A stretch of DNA of 64,000 bases, taken from Antricoccus suffuscus. GTDB taxonomy: Bacteria; Actinomycetota; Actinomycetes; Mycobacteriales; Antricoccaceae. Location: positions 149,245 to 213,244 of the forward strand of contig NZ_PVUE01000007.1 in assembly GCF_003003235.1 (NCBI RefSeq), written 5' to 3'. The notes beneath the pieces were generated by a model. The model did no database searches. It was not told the origin of the DNA and worked only from the letters and a program-made list of their open reading frames with translations. Shown piece after piece: positions 17,566 to 26,883 of this stretch (within the stretch, counting starts at the first letter, position 1; every line of letters begins with the position of its first letter). A program made the position numbers and the translations under genes.

Positions 17566-17801
17566 TGGCAGTCGGTACCTCCCCGTCGGACCTGCGCGAG
17601 CTCGAGAACGATGAACTCGAGACGCGCCTGCACGAATCGAAGGAAGAACTTTTCAACCTTCGGTTCCAGGTCGCTACCGGGCAACTAGAAAACAACATGC
17701 GGCTCAAGGCCGTCCGCAGTGACATCGCGCGGATCTACACGATCCTGCGCGAGCGCGAGCTGGGCCTTGCCGTTGCACCGAGCGAAAGCAGTGAAGGCTG
17801 A
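17565..17801 (+). CDS. rpmC: 50S ribosomal protein L29
   Basis: 78 residues; the two-helix core contains [20 protein letters not shown]. It is located at the tunnel exit beside L23. It overlaps rplP and is two bases from rpsQ. Confidence 0.98.
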   Translation: MAVGTSPSDLRELENDELETRLHESKEELFNLRFQVATGQLENNMRLKAVRSDIARIYTILRERELGLAVAPSESSEG

Positions 17802-17803
17802 TT

Positions 17804-18097
17804 ATGGCTGAGGAAATCAAAGATTCGGACGTCGGTCACGGCGGCGGCCGCAACTACCGCAAGGTACGCAGCGGCATCGTCGTGAGTGACAAGATGGACA
17901 AGACCGTCGTTGTTCAGATCGAAGAGCGTTTCAAGCACGCTCTTTATGGCAAGGTGCTGCGTCGCAGCAGCAAGCTCAAGGTCCACGACGAGAACAACGA
18001 AGCCGGTATCGGCGACCGCGTCCGTCTGATGGAGACCCGCCCGGTCAGCGCGACGAAGCGCTGGCGTCTGGTCGAGGTCATTGAAAAGGCTCGTTAG
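17804..18097 (+). CDS. rpsQ: 30S ribosomal protein S17
   Basis: 97 residues. After a short Gly/Asp-rich N-terminal extension, the OB-fold starts at [18 protein letters not shown]; the signature [18 protein letters not shown] follows. A 93-base gap separates it from rplN. Confidence 0.99.
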   Translation: MAEEIKDSDVGHGGGRNYRKVRSGIVVSDKMDKTVVVQIEERFKHALYGKVLRRSSKLKVHDENNEAGIGDRVRLMETRPVSATKRWRLVEVIEKAR

Positions 18098-18190
18098 TTC
18101 CTCGCGGAATCGGCGAACAGCAATATCCAATACGTTCGGCCAGGCTCTTGGTAACACGAGAGAACCGGCAGACAACTGGGAGAAACCACA

Positions 18191-18559
18191 GTGATTCAGC
18201 AGGAGTCGCGACTTAGAGTCGCCGACAACACCGGGGCTAAAGAAGTCCTGTGCATCCGGGTGCTCGGTGGCTCAGGTCGGCGTTATGCCGGCATCGGCGA
18301 CCTCATCGTTTGCACCGTCAAGGACGCCATTCCCGGCGCCGGTGTGAAGAAGGGTGACGTCGTTAAGGCTGTCATCGTTCGCACCGTCAAGGAGCGCCGC
18401 CGCCCCGACGGCTCATACATCAAGTTCGACGAAAACGCCGCCGTACTGATCAAGACCGACGGCGAACCTCGTGGGACGCGCATCTTCGGCCCAGTTGGCC
18501 GTGAGCTGCGGGACAAGAAGTTCATGAAGATTATCTCGCTCGCGCCGGAGGTGCTGTAG
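18191..18559 (+). CDS. rplN: 50S ribosomal protein L14
   Basis: 122 residues from [22 protein letters not shown] and [17 protein letters not shown] are signatures. L14 contacts the 30S subunit and RsfS. This is the first gene of the classic spc segment, and the gap before it may hold a promoter, though none stands out. Confidence 0.99.
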   Translation: MIQQESRLRVADNTGAKEVLCIRVLGGSGRRYAGIGDLIVCTVKDAIPGAGVKKGDVVKAVIVRTVKERRRPDGSYIKFDENAAVLIKTDGEPRGTRIFGPVGRELRDKKFMKIISLAPEVL

Positions 18560-18562
18560 CCA

Positions 18563-18886
18563 ATGAAGGTCAAAAAGGGCGACACGGTACTGGTGATCTC
18601 GGGCAAGGACAAGGGCGCGAAGGGCAAGGTCATCGAGGCCTACCCAGAGCGTGACCGTGTTCTCGTCGAGGGCGTTAACCGCATCAAGCGGCACACCAAG
18701 ATCCAGGCCTCGGGCCGCGGCTCGCAAGAGGGCGGCATCATTACCAAGGAAGCCGCGATCCACGTAAGCAACGTCATGGTCGTTGACAAAGACGGCAAGG
18801 CGACCCGCGTGGGCTACCGCAAGGACGAGGACGGCCGCAACGTGCGCGTCTCCAAGCGGTCGACCGGCAAGGACAAGGATCTCTAA
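18563..18886 (+). CDS. rplX: 50S ribosomal protein L24
   Basis: 107 residues with the KOW motif [20 protein letters not shown] at the N-terminus. It is an assembly initiator protein. It lies three bases after rplN. Confidence 0.99.
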   Translation: MKVKKGDTVLVISGKDKGAKGKVIEAYPERDRVLVEGVNRIKRHTKIQASGRGSQEGGIITKEAAIHVSNVMVVDKDGKATRVGYRKDEDGRNVRVSKRSTGKDKDL

Positions 18887-18889
18887 ATC

Positions 18890-19453
18890 ATGTCTGCAAC
18901 TACTGTTTCAGCGCCGCGGCTGAAGACTCGGTACGCCGAGGAAATCGCCCCCGCGCTCAACGAGAAGTTCTCGTACGCCAATGTCATGCAGATCCCGCGC
19001 GTGGTCAAGGTCGTCGTCAACATGGGTGTTGGCGAAGCGGCTCGCGACGCGAAGATCATCGATGGGGCACTGCGTGACCTGACCGCGATCACCGGCCAGA
19101 AGCCGTTGGTACGCCGGGCGACCAAATCCGTCGCGCAGTTCAAGTTGCGTGAGGGCCAGCCGATTGGCGCGAAGGTCACGCTGCGCGGCACCCGGATGTG
19201 GGAGTTCTTGGACCGCACGCTGACCCTGGCGCTGCCGCGTATCCGCGACTTCCGTGGTCTGTCGGATCGTCAGTTCGATGGCAACGGCAACTACACGTTC
19301 GGTCTCAACGAGCAGTCGATGTTCCACGAGATCAACATCGACAACGTCGACCGTGTCCGCGGTATGGACATCACGGTCGTGACGACAGCCAAGACCGACG
19401 ATGAGGGACGGGCACTGCTTCGCGCGCTCGGCTTCCCGTTCAAGGAGAACTAA
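18890..19453 (+). CDS. rplE: 50S ribosomal protein L5
   Basis: 187 residues; the 5S rRNA and P-site contact regions [14 protein letters not shown] and [17 protein letters not shown] are recognisable. Located in the central protuberance. Confidence 0.99.
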   Translation: MSATTVSAPRLKTRYAEEIAPALNEKFSYANVMQIPRVVKVVVNMGVGEAARDAKIIDGALRDLTAITGQKPLVRRATKSVAQFKLREGQPIGAKVTLRGTRMWEFLDRTLTLALPRIRDFRGLSDRQFDGNGNYTFGLNEQSMFHEINIDNVDRVRGMDITVVTTAKTDDEGRALLRALGFPFKEN

Positions 19454-19457
19454 GCGC

Positions 19458-19643
19458 ATGGCAAAGAAAGCTCTCGTCAACAAGGCGGCCGGCAAGCAGA
19501 AGTTCGCCGTCCGCGCCTACACCCGCTGCAACAGGTGTGGTCGTCCGCATTCGGTCTACCGCAAGTTCGGCCTCTGCCGCATCTGCTTCCGCGAGATGGC
19601 GCATGCAGGCGAACTTCCGGGTGTCACGAAATCCAGCTGGTAA
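19458..19643 (+). CDS. rpsZ: 30S ribosomal protein S14, zinc-binding (type Z)
   Basis: 61 residues from ATG 19458. The zinc ribbon is CNRCGRPH followed by CRICFRE, four cysteines, so this is the Zn-dependent form. Actinobacteria often carry a second zinc-free S14 elsewhere for zinc starvation; none is in this window. Upstream in-frame codons lie inside rplE and are not used. Confidence 0.98.
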   Translation: MAKKALVNKAAGKQKFAVRAYTRCNRCGRPHSVYRKFGLCRICFREMAHAGELPGVTKSSW

Positions 19644-19721
19644 CACTAACTTTCATCTTCGCCGAAGGCCCACCCGTCAAGGGAGTCCGGGAACCGCGGT
19701 GAGAAGGGTAAGACAAACGTC

Positions 19722-20120
19722 ATGACAATGACAGATCCAATCGCGGACATGCTCACGCGTGTGCGTAACGCCAACTCGGCGTTCCACGACTCCGTGTCCA
19801 TGCCGCACTCGAAACTCAAGGCGCACATCGCACAGATCCTCAAGGAGCAGGGCTACATCGCGTCGTACGACGTCGCCGACGGTGAGAAGGGCAAGGTGCT
19901 CAACGTCGAGTTGAAGTACGGCCCCAACCGTGAGCGGTCGATCGCCGGCGTACGCCGCATCTCCAAGCCCGGCCTGCGCGTGTACGCCCGTTCCACGGGC
20001 CTGCCGCGAGTGCTCGGTGGGCTCGGGATCGCCATCATCTCTACCTCGTCCGGATTGCTCACCGACCGACAGGCCACCCAGCGTGGCGTCGGCGGCGAAG
20101 TACTCGCGTACGTCTGGTAA
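19722..20120 (+). CDS. rpsH: 30S ribosomal protein S8
   Basis: 132 residues; [16 protein letters not shown] and the C-terminal [20 protein letters not shown] are signatures. It binds 16S helix 21 and in some bacteria represses the spc operon. A 78-base gap precedes it. Confidence 0.99.
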   Translation: MTMTDPIADMLTRVRNANSAFHDSVSMPHSKLKAHIAQILKEQGYIASYDVADGEKGKVLNVELKYGPNRERSIAGVRRISKPGLRVYARSTGLPRVLGGLGIAIISTSSGLLTDRQATQRGVGGEVLAYVW

Positions 20121-20132
20121 GGGGAAGACAAC

Positions 20133-20672
20133 ATGTCACGAATTGGAAGACTTCCCGTCACTGTCCCGAGCGGAGTCGAGGTAGACATCGCCGGTCAGGA
20201 CGTCACCGTCAAAGGCCCCAAGGGCACGCTGAGCCACACCGTCGTCTCGCCGATCACGATCGCCAAGGACGCCGATGGCGCGCTTGTCGTCACCCGTCCG
20301 AACGACGAACGCGAAAGCCGTTCGCGGCACGGGCTGTCTCGCACCCTGGTCAACAACATGGTCTTGGGCGTCACCGAGGGTTACAGCAAGGGCCTGGAGA
20401 TCGTTGGTGTCGGTTACCGCGTCACGGCCAAGGGTTCGAGCCTTGAGTTCGCGCTTGGTTTCTCGCACCCGGTCATCATCGATCCGCCCGAGGGCATCAC
20501 ATTCAAGGTCGAGTCGCCTACCAAGTTCTCCGTCGAGGGAATCGACAAGCAGCTGGTCGGCGAGGTCGCAGCAAATATCCGCAAGATCCGTAAGCCTGAG
20601 CCTTACAAGGGCAAGGGTGTGCGGTACGCCGGCGAGGTCGTTCGCCGCAAGGTCGGAAAGCAAGGTAAGTAA
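20133..20672 (+). CDS. rplF: 50S ribosomal protein L6
   Basis: 179 residues; [19 protein letters not shown] opens the first domain and the C-terminal signature [19 protein letters not shown] closes the second. It sits near the sarcin-ricin loop. Confidence 0.99.
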   Translation: MSRIGRLPVTVPSGVEVDIAGQDVTVKGPKGTLSHTVVSPITIAKDADGALVVTRPNDERESRSRHGLSRTLVNNMVLGVTEGYSKGLEIVGVGYRVTAKGSSLEFALGFSHPVIIDPPEGITFKVESPTKFSVEGIDKQLVGEVAANIRKIRKPEPYKGKGVRYAGEVVRRKVGKQGK

Positions 20673-20675
20673 GTC

Positions 20676-21071
20676 ATGGCAGGTTTCGCGAATGTGCGCA
20701 CCGGTGGCAAAGATGCCGCCAGCAAGCGACGTAACTCCAAAGCGCGCCGCCATTTCCGGCTGCGCAAGAAGATCACCGGTACGCCGAGCCGTCCGCGGCT
20801 CGTCGTGACCCGGTCGACCCGGCACATCAGCGTGCAGGTCGTCGACGACACGGTCGGCAAGACCCTCGTGTTCGCCTCGACCACCGAGGCCGAGCTGCGT
20901 GCGACCGACGGCGACAAGACCGCGCTGTCGAAGAAGGTCGGCGAGCTGGTCGCCAAGCGCGCGAAGGAGGCCGGCATCGAGTCGGTTGTCTTCGACCGTG
21001 GCGGCAACAAGTATCACGGCCGCATCGCGGCGCTGGCCGACGCCGCCCGCGAAGGGGGCCTCGACTTCTAA
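20676..21071 (+). CDS. rplR: 50S ribosomal protein L18
   Basis: 131 residues. The basic N-terminus ([17 protein letters not shown]) and the 5S rRNA-binding core ending [20 protein letters not shown] are typical. Central protuberance protein, three bases after rplF. Confidence 0.99.
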   Translation: MAGFANVRTGGKDAASKRRNSKARRHFRLRKKITGTPSRPRLVVTRSTRHISVQVVDDTVGKTLVFASTTEAELRATDGDKTALSKKVGELVAKRAKEAGIESVVFDRGGNKYHGRIAALADAAREGGLDF

Positions 21072-21114
21072 TGAATATTGAGACGCACGTGTTCGCAATT
21101 GAGGAGAGCATCTA

Positions 21115-21717
21115 ATGCCAGGACAACAGCGCCGTGGCGGCGGAGCAGGTGGCGAGCGCCGGGACCGTCGTGACGGCGGCCGCGGTGGCAACCAGGCCGA
21201 AAAGTCGAACCATCTCGAAAAAGTCATCAAGGTCAACCGGGTAGCCAAGGTCGTCAAGGGTGGTCGTCGCTTCAGCTTCACCGCTCTGGTCGTCGTCGGT
21301 GACGGTGACGGCACCGTGGGCGTCGGCTACGGCAAGGCCAAAGAGGTCCCCGCCGCGATCGCCAAGGGTGTCGAGGAAGCTAAGAAGAACTTCTTCAAGG
21401 TTCCGCGGATCGCCACCACGATCCCGCACCAGATCCAGGGCGAGAAGGCTGCCGGCGTTGTCATGCTGAAGCCGGCCAGCCCCGGTACCGGTGTTATCGC
21501 CGGCGGCCCGGTGCGCGCCGTACTCGAGTGCGCCGGAATCGGCGACATCCTGTCCAAGAGCCTCGGCTCAGACAACCCGATCAACATCGTGCACGCGACT
21601 GTTGCTGCCCTCAAGGGCCTCGTCCGGCCGGAAGAAGTGGCTGCGCGCCGCGGACTTCCGCTCGAAGACGTCGCACCGGCCGGCATGCTGCGGGCGCGGG
21701 CCGGTCAAGGAGCGTAG
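21115..21717 (+). CDS. rpsE: 30S ribosomal protein S5
   Basis: 200 residues. A Gly/Arg-rich N-terminus of about 30 residues precedes the double-stranded RNA-binding domain ([19 protein letters not shown]). The second domain has [19 protein letters not shown]5 shapes decoding fidelity. A GAGGAG site precedes the ATG. Confidence 0.99.
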   Translation: MPGQQRRGGGAGGERRDRRDGGRGGNQAEKSNHLEKVIKVNRVAKVVKGGRRFSFTALVVVGDGDGTVGVGYGKAKEVPAAIAKGVEEAKKNFFKVPRIATTIPHQIQGEKAAGVVMLKPASPGTGVIAGGPVRAVLECAGIGDILSKSLGSDNPINIVHATVAALKGLVRPEEVAARRGLPLEDVAPAGMLRARAGQGA

Positions 21718-21722
21718 CTGCG

Positions 21723-21905
21723 ATGTCGAACTTGAAGGTCACGCAGATCCGCTCTGCTATCGGCACCAAGCCGAACCAGCGTCAGACGTTGCGTTCGCTG
21801 GGCCTAAAGCGGCTGCACGACGTTGTCGTCAAAGAAGACCGCCCGGAGATCCGCGGCATGGTTGCGACGGTTCCGCACCTGGTATCCGTCGAGGAAGTTG
21901 AGTAA
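21723..21905 (+). CDS. rpmD: 50S ribosomal protein L30
   Basis: 60 residues from ATG 21723; [19 protein letters not shown] and [14 protein letters not shown] are family signatures. It is five bases after rpsE and three before rplO. Confidence 0.98.
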   Translation: MSNLKVTQIRSAIGTKPNQRQTLRSLGLKRLHDVVVKEDRPEIRGMVATVPHLVSVEEVE

Positions 21906-21908
21906 CTG

Positions 21909-22373
21909 ATGGCTACCGAAAAATCGGCAACCCCGATCAAGCTGCATCACCTGCGCCCCGCACCCGGCGCGCACAAGGCCAAGACGCGCGTCGGTCGCGG
22001 CGAGGGCTCCAAGGGTAAGACCGCAGGTCGCGGCACCAAGGGCACCCACGCCCGCAACACCGTGCGGCTGGGCTTCGAGGGTGGCCAGACGCCGCTCCAG
22101 CAGCGCCTGCCCAAGTTGAAGGGGTTCAAGAACCGCTTCGGCACCACGTTCCAGGTCGTCAACCTTGATCGCCTTGCGGCACTGTTCCCGGACGGCGGCT
22201 CGATCGGTGTCGATGACATCGTGGCCGCCGGCGGCGTACGCAAGAACCAGCTCGTGAAGGTCCTCGGGACCGGTGAGCTCGGAGGCGTCAAGCTCGACGT
22301 CACCGCGCATGCCTTCTCAGACTCGGCGAAGGAAAAGATCGCCGCAGCCGGTGGGTCGACCTCGGTTCTGTGA
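21909..22373 (+). CDS. rplO: 50S ribosomal protein L15
   Basis: 154 residues; the Gly/Lys-rich N-terminus [20 protein letters not shown] and the C-terminal [17 protein letters not shown] are typical. It ends the ribosomal run; secY follows after 235 bases containing hairpins. Confidence 0.99.
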   Translation: MATEKSATPIKLHHLRPAPGAHKAKTRVGRGEGSKGKTAGRGTKGTHARNTVRLGFEGGQTPLQQRLPKLKGFKNRFGTTFQVVNLDRLAALFPDGGSIGVDDIVAAGGVRKNQLVKVLGTGELGGVKLDVTAHAFSDSAKEKIAAAGGSTSVL

Positions 22374-22394
22374 ACTATCGGCAGTAAACATGCT

Positions 22395-22427
22395 GTGCCC
22401 GCCATGCCGTGACCGGCTGGCGGGCAC
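22395..22427 (+). terminator. Hairpin after rplO, terminator or attenuator
   Basis: GTGCCCGCCA (22395-22404) pairs perfectly with 22418-22427 around a 13-base loop, 20 bases after the rplO stop. There is no T-run, so it is more likely an RNA-processing or attenuation site than a strong intrinsic terminator. Confidence 0.5.
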
Positions 22428-22563
22428 CATGCGTTAAAGTCGAGTGCTGCAGGTTGGCTTGCGACGTGGCGGACGCTCCGTTGTACGTCGGCCCCTCGGC
22501 ACTTAATAAACAGCTCGAGAGACGCCACGATGGTCTCGAGTAACTGATTTGAACTCATAGGTG

Positions 22564-22590
22564 CGCCCGCGTAGGCGGGCAGCCGCCTAC
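22564..22590 (+). promoter_or_regulatory. Competing hairpins in the secY leader
   Basis: GTAGGCGG (22571-22578) pairs with CCGCCTAC (22583-22590) around GCAG. The same 3' half of the first arm can instead pair with GCCCGC just upstream (about 22564-22569 with 22575-22580). Both end only about seven bases before the AGGAGGA site of secY, so folding choice could affect translation. Confidence 0.4.
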
Positions 22591-22608
22591 AGCGCAGGAG
22601 GAACCTTA

Positions 22609-23937
22609 GTGCTCAAGGCGTTCGGGACAGCGTTTAAGACGCCCGATCTCCGCAAGAAGATCCTCTTCTCGCTGGCGATCATCGCCCTCTACCGGCTAGG
22701 TGCCCACATCCCGGCGCCCGGCGTACTGCTGAAAAACATCAACGAGTGCCTCGACCCGAGTCGGCTCTCGCAGAGTCAGGCGGACGTCTACTCACTGGTC
22801 AACCTCTTCTCCGGCGGCGCGCTGCTTCAGCTGTCCGTCTTCGCGCTCGGCATCATGCCGTACATCACCGCGAGCATCATCATCCAGCTGCTGGTCGTGG
22901 TGATCCCGCGGTTTGAGATGCTCAAAAAAGAGGGGCAGAGCGGGCAGAACAAGCTCACGCAGTACACCCGTTACCTGACGATCGGCCTCGCCGTACTGCA
23001 GGCCACCGGCATCATTGCGCTGGCCCGGTCCGGTCAGCTGTTCCCGGGCTGCGATCCCGCCAAGTTCCCGATCCTGGCGAACAAGGACTCGATCTTCTCG
23101 TACGTCATCCTGGTGCTGACGATGACGGCCGGTGCCACGGTGATCATGTGGTTTGGCGAGTTGCTCACCGAAAAGGGCATCGGCAACGGCATGTCCCTGC
23201 TCATGGCCGCCTCGATCGCGGCCCGTATCCCGACCGAAGGCGCCTCGATCGCCAGCCGCGGTTCGACCATCCTGATCATGATGATTCTGCTGGCGTTGGT
23301 GGTCATCGTCGTGGTCGTCTATATCGAGCAAGCGCAGCGGCGTATCCCCGTGCAGTACGCCAAACGAATGATCGGCCGGAAGATGTACGGCGGGACGTCG
23401 ACGTACCTGCCGCTCAAGGTCAACCAGTCCGGCGTTATCCCGGTCATCTTCGCTTCGTCGCTCTTGTATATCCCGCAGCTGATCACCCAGCTTCAGGACC
23501 AGTCCAAGGCGCCCGGCACGATACGCCGGTTCTTCGAGAACTACGTGATCAACCAGGGCAGCTGGGTGCACATCCTGCTCTATCTGCTCCTGATCGTGTT
23601 CTTCGCCTACTTCTACGTGGCGATCACCTTCAACCCTGAAGAGCGCGCCGACGACATGAAGCGGTACGGCGGGTTCATCCCAGGCATCCGCCCTGGACGA
23701 CCGACGGCCGAATACCTCAACTACGTCCTTAACCGGATCACGCTGCCTGGCTCGCTGTACCTGGGCGTCGTGGCCATCCTGCCTAACCTTCTGCTGACCC
23801 TGACCGGACCGAGCGGCGCACAGAACTTCCCGTTCGGCGGCACCGCGGTGCTCATTCTCGTTGGTGTGGCCCTGGAGACGGTGAAGCAGATCGAAAGCCA
23901 GCTACAGCAACGCAGTTATGAAGGGTTCTTACGCTAA
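22609..23937 (+). CDS. secY: Protein translocase subunit SecY
   Basis: 442 residues from GTG 22609, which has AGGAGGA six bases upstream; upstream in-frame codons lie in the leader hairpins. Ten transmembrane segments and the signatures FALGIMPYITASIIIQLL and NPEERADDMKRYGGFIPGIR identify the central channel subunit of the Sec translocase. It overlaps adk by one base, a standard arrangement. Confidence 0.98.
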   Translation: MLKAFGTAFKTPDLRKKILFSLAIIALYRLGAHIPAPGVLLKNINECLDPSRLSQSQADVYSLVNLFSGGALLQLSVFALGIMPYITASIIIQLLVVVIPRFEMLKKEGQSGQNKLTQYTRYLTIGLAVLQATGIIALARSGQLFPGCDPAKFPILANKDSIFSYVILVLTMTAGATVIMWFGELLTEKGIGNGMSLLMAASIAARIPTEGASIASRGSTILIMMILLALVVIVVVVYIEQAQRRIPVQYAKRMIGRKMYGGTSTYLPLKVNQSGVIPVIFASSLLYIPQLITQLQDQSKAPGTIRRFFENYVINQGSWVHILLYLLLIVFFAYFYVAITFNPEERADDMKRYGGFIPGIRPGRPTAEYLNYVLNRITLPGSLYLGVVAILPNLLLTLTGPSGAQNFPFGGTAVLILVGVALETVKQIESQLQQRSYEGFLR

Positions 23938-24593
23938 TGAGAGTCGTGCTGTTGGGCCCGCCGGGAGCGGGCAAGGGAACCCAGGCCAAACTGTTAGCCG
24001 AACGCCTCGGCGTACCCCAGATCTCAACCGGCGACATCTTCCGCGCCAACGTCGGGCAGGGTACCGAACTCGGCGTACTGGCCAAGAAATACATGGACTC
24101 AGGGGACCTGGTGCCCGACGAAGTCACCGTGGCGATGGTGAAGGATCGGCTTGGTCAAGACGACGTCTCGCACGGCTACCTGCTCGACGGGTTCCCGCGG
24201 ACCGTCGTACAAGCCGAGGGCCTAGATCAGTTCTTGACCGAAGTTGGTAAGCCGCTGGACGGCGTACTGGAGATCCAGGTTCCCAACGATGAGATCGTTC
24301 ATCGGCTGTCGGGCCGGCGTACCTGTGCCGACTGCGGTCACATCTTCGCGCTCGGTGGCGAGATCACCGAGGACAGTGCGTGCCCCGACTGCGGCGGCAA
24401 GCTGCAGCAGCGTGACGACGACAAGCCAGAGACGGTACGCCGCAGGCTGGACGTCTACGCCAAGGAGACCGCGCCGCTGGTCGAGTTCTACACGCCGCGT
24501 GGCCTGGTGCACCCCATCAACGGCACCGGCGAGGTCAGTGACGTAACCCAGCGTGCACTCGACGCCCTGGCGGGCGTACCGCCGCGCGACTGA
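23937..24593 (+). CDS. adk: Adenylate kinase, long zinc-lid form
   Basis: 218 residues catalysing ATP + AMP = 2 ADP. P-loop GPPGAGKGTQ (residues 7-16), the NMP-binding region with GDIFRANV, and DGFPRT are present. The LID carries CADCGH and CPDCGGK, a four-cysteine zinc site. The mycobacterial enzyme is the short lidless form, so the lineage retains the longer type. Overlaps secY by one base. Confidence 0.97.
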   Translation: MRVVLLGPPGAGKGTQAKLLAERLGVPQISTGDIFRANVGQGTELGVLAKKYMDSGDLVPDEVTVAMVKDRLGQDDVSHGYLLDGFPRTVVQAEGLDQFLTEVGKPLDGVLEIQVPNDEIVHRLSGRRTCADCGHIFALGGEITEDSACPDCGGKLQQRDDDKPETVRRRLDVYAKETAPLVEFYTPRGLVHPINGTGEVSDVTQRALDALAGVPPRD

Positions 24594-24656
24594 CGGCCTA
24601 CCGTCCGTTGAACGACCATGTGGCAACCCTCATTTGTGAAGAAGGCTCGCAGGCAG

Positions 24657-25481
24657 ATGATCCAGCTTAAGTCTGACGAGCAGATTTTCAAGATGCGTGA
24701 AGCCGGTCTTGTCGTGGCCGCAGCTCTGGCCGCTACCCGTGATGCCGTACGTCCGGGAGTGTCGACACTTGAGCTCGATACGATCGCCGAGGATGTGATC
24801 CGGTCGTCCGGTGCCATCCCATCATTCCTCGGCTACCTGGGTTTCACCGGCTCAATCTGCGCGTCGATCAACGACGAAGTAGTGCACGGGATCCCGCGGC
24901 CGGACAAGGTCCTCGCCGAGGGCGACCTGATATCGATCGACTGCGGTGCGATCGTCGATGGCTGGCATGGCGACTCCGCGATCACCATCGGCGTCGGCGA
25001 GATCACCACCGAGCAGCAGCGGCTGTTGGAGGTCACCGAAGCCTCGATGTGGGCCGGGTTCGCCGCAGCCCGGATCGGTGGCCGGCTCACCGACATTTCG
25101 CACGCCGTCGAGCGCTGCATTATGGACTTCGAGGCCGCCCACGATCATGAGTACGGCATCGTGGAGATGTACGGCGGCCATGGCATCGGTACCGAGATGC
25201 ATCAGGATCCGCACGTGCTCAACTATGGCAAACCTGGCCGCGGACCGAAGCTGGTCAAGGGGATGGCGCTCGCGATTGAGCCTATGGTGACTCTGGGCTC
25301 TGCGGACACCCGTGAACTTGCCGACGGCTGGACAGTGGAAACGGTCGACGGTTCGTGGGCGGCGCACTTCGAGCATTCTTTCGCGCTCACCGATACCGGC
25401 CCGTGGGTGCTGACCGCCGAAGACGGAGGGGCAGCCAAGCTCGGTGCCCTCGGCATTCAGCTGTCCGACCTCGGACGCTAA
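24657..25481 (+). CDS. map: Methionine aminopeptidase type I
   Basis: 274 residues from ATG 24657 (MIQLKSDEQIFKMREAG), which matches where actinobacterial Map proteins begin; an in-frame ATG at 24618 would add an odd leader. Metal ligands of the pita-bread fold are in SIDCGAIVDGWHGDSA (two Asp), GHGIGTEMH (His), IEPM (Glu) and FEHSFAL (Glu region). It removes initiator Met. It normally precedes infA, but infA is absent here. Confidence 0.96.
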   Translation: MIQLKSDEQIFKMREAGLVVAAALAATRDAVRPGVSTLELDTIAEDVIRSSGAIPSFLGYLGFTGSICASINDEVVHGIPRPDKVLAEGDLISIDCGAIVDGWHGDSAITIGVGEITTEQQRLLEVTEASMWAGFAAARIGGRLTDISHAVERCIMDFEAAHDHEYGIVEMYGGHGIGTEMHQDPHVLNYGKPGRGPKLVKGMALAIEPMVTLGSADTRELADGWTVETVDGSWAAHFEHSFALTDTGPWVLTAEDGGAAKLGALGIQLSDLGR

Positions 25482-25623
25482 GTCTTCGCGACGTTACGCA
25501 GACTACGTAGCGGAAGTTCCGGGTTTTCCCTGATGCACCGACGGTTGCCTGCGCCCACGATTGGTTGACGCGGGCGTACACAAACCGGTCAAGCGCCCGG
25601 GACAGATCCGGAAAGGATCAGCC

Positions 25624-26415
25624 ATGTCTCAGCTTCCGTCGCAGTACCCGTCCCCGAACGCGATGCCACCGGCCTTTCCCACGCCGCCGCAGCAACCCCC
25701 GAATCAGGGCGGCTGGCAGGGCGGCCCGACCACGATTCCTCCACGGCCCAACGGATCAAAGAAGTTTCTGATCGGCGCGGTGGTGGGGGCGCTTGTGCTG
25801 GTTGGTGGCGGTGTAGGCCTGTATTTCGCGGTATCGGGCGGTAGCAGTCACCCGGCCACGCCCAAGCCAACGGTCGCGTCGGGCTCCGTTGCTCCGAAGT
25901 CCCAGGTGGCTGCCGCGCCACCGGCCGCCGCAACCGCGCCACCGGCCGATGCGCAATCTGGCAGTTCGCAAGATGCAAATATTGCCTCGACCGATAGCTA
26001 CTCGGTTGCCCTCCCGTCCGGCTACTCGGCCAAGACCTCCGGCACCGAGATGGACTTGACGGCGGCGGACCCTTCGGTCGGCATTACGATTTCTGCAGCG
26101 GGCACGCCGACCTCGACCGCTGGTGAGCCTCTCCAAACGGTTGCCGGTCAGGTCGCAAGCAACCTGGTGAACAAACTAAACCTTCAAGTAGTCGCCGGCA
26201 GCGAGTCGGACCTCAAGGCCGGGACCGCCCAGGATCCAGGCAAACTGTTCAAGCTCGCCAACGCTGCCGAATCCGATATCGTCGTTGTTTTCCAGCATGG
26301 ACAGCAGTTCTGGTCGATTGTGCTCTACGGGCCGCCGACGAGCATTGATGTCGCGAACGGGGATCCGGTGGCCGCGTTGTCGCTGGTGACGACATCGATG
26401 TCGCTTACGTCCTGA
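25624..26415 (+). CDS. Proline-rich, single-pass membrane protein of unknown function
   Basis: 263 residues. A Pro/Gln/Asn-rich cytoplasmic N-terminus of about 45 residues leads into one transmembrane helix (FLIGAVVGALVLVGGGVGLY). An Ala/Pro linker and a C-terminal extracellular domain of about 130 residues follow, containing SVALPSGYSAKTSGTEMDL. The layout is common among actinobacterial envelope proteins. Start ATG 25624 has GAAAGGA eight bases upstream. No enzyme motif seen. Confidence 0.8.
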   Translation: MSQLPSQYPSPNAMPPAFPTPPQQPPNQGGWQGGPTTIPPRPNGSKKFLIGAVVGALVLVGGGVGLYFAVSGGSSHPATPKPTVASGSVAPKSQVAAAPPAAATAPPADAQSGSSQDANIASTDSYSVALPSGYSAKTSGTEMDLTAADPSVGITISAAGTPTSTAGEPLQTVAGQVASNLVNKLNLQVVAGSESDLKAGTAQDPGKLFKLANAAESDIVVVFQHGQQFWSIVLYGPPTSIDVANGDPVAALSLVTTSMSLTS

Positions 26416-26463
26416 CGCGATACCGCACCTGGTCCGGGTCCCTATCGGTACGAAAGGATCGGC

Positions 26464-26883
26464 ATGCTCGAAATCCCATGTGGCGATGAGGTGATCCGCG
26501 GCATGTATCGCTCGCTGGAGCTGCGAGACATGTCGCGGGTCGGGCTGGCGCTTGCGGAGGATGTCCGCTGGCTCAACCCCAAGGCGACCCTGGCGCCGGA
26601 TTTCGTCATCGCGTGCCCGGACCGGCTAGAGGGCCGAAATCATGTGTTGCTCTTCTTGACAGGTCTCATCGAACAGACGGGCGGCAGTTACTCGGTGAGG
26701 TTACAGAGTCTATTTGTCCATTCAAATGACCGGAGCATCGCATTTCATGAAGTAACGACAGGCGAAAAATGGTGTGCGACTGGATGCGTACTTTACGAGC
26801 TTGGCGGCGGTGTCATCCAACGAGTCGTCGCGATGTCACCCGCTCGTAGCACCAGCGTCGTTGGCGAGTCGCGCGTGCGGTGA
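26464..26883 (+). CDS. SnoaL-like (NTF2-fold) protein
   Basis: 139 residues. The start (VIRGMYRSLELRDMSRVGLALAEDVRW) has the helix-helix-strand pattern of SnoaL/NTF2 polyketide-cyclase-like domains. Catalytic residues cannot be assigned, so the role is open. GAAAGGA precedes the ATG as in the gene upstream, so both may belong to one transcript. Its last 48 bases overlap the 3' end of the convergent regulator gene. Confidence 0.65.
   Translation: MLEIPCGDEVIRGMYRSLELRDMSRVGLALAEDVRWLNPKATLAPDFVIACPDRLEGRNHVLLFLTGLIEQTGGSYSVRLQSLFVHSNDRSIAFHEVTTGEKWCATGCVLYELGGGVIQRVVAMSPARSTSVVGESRVR

Noticed and set aside
20136..21314. A 392-codon minus-strand open frame over rplF-rplR-rpsE
   Set aside because: Antisense shadow of three certain ribosomal genes.
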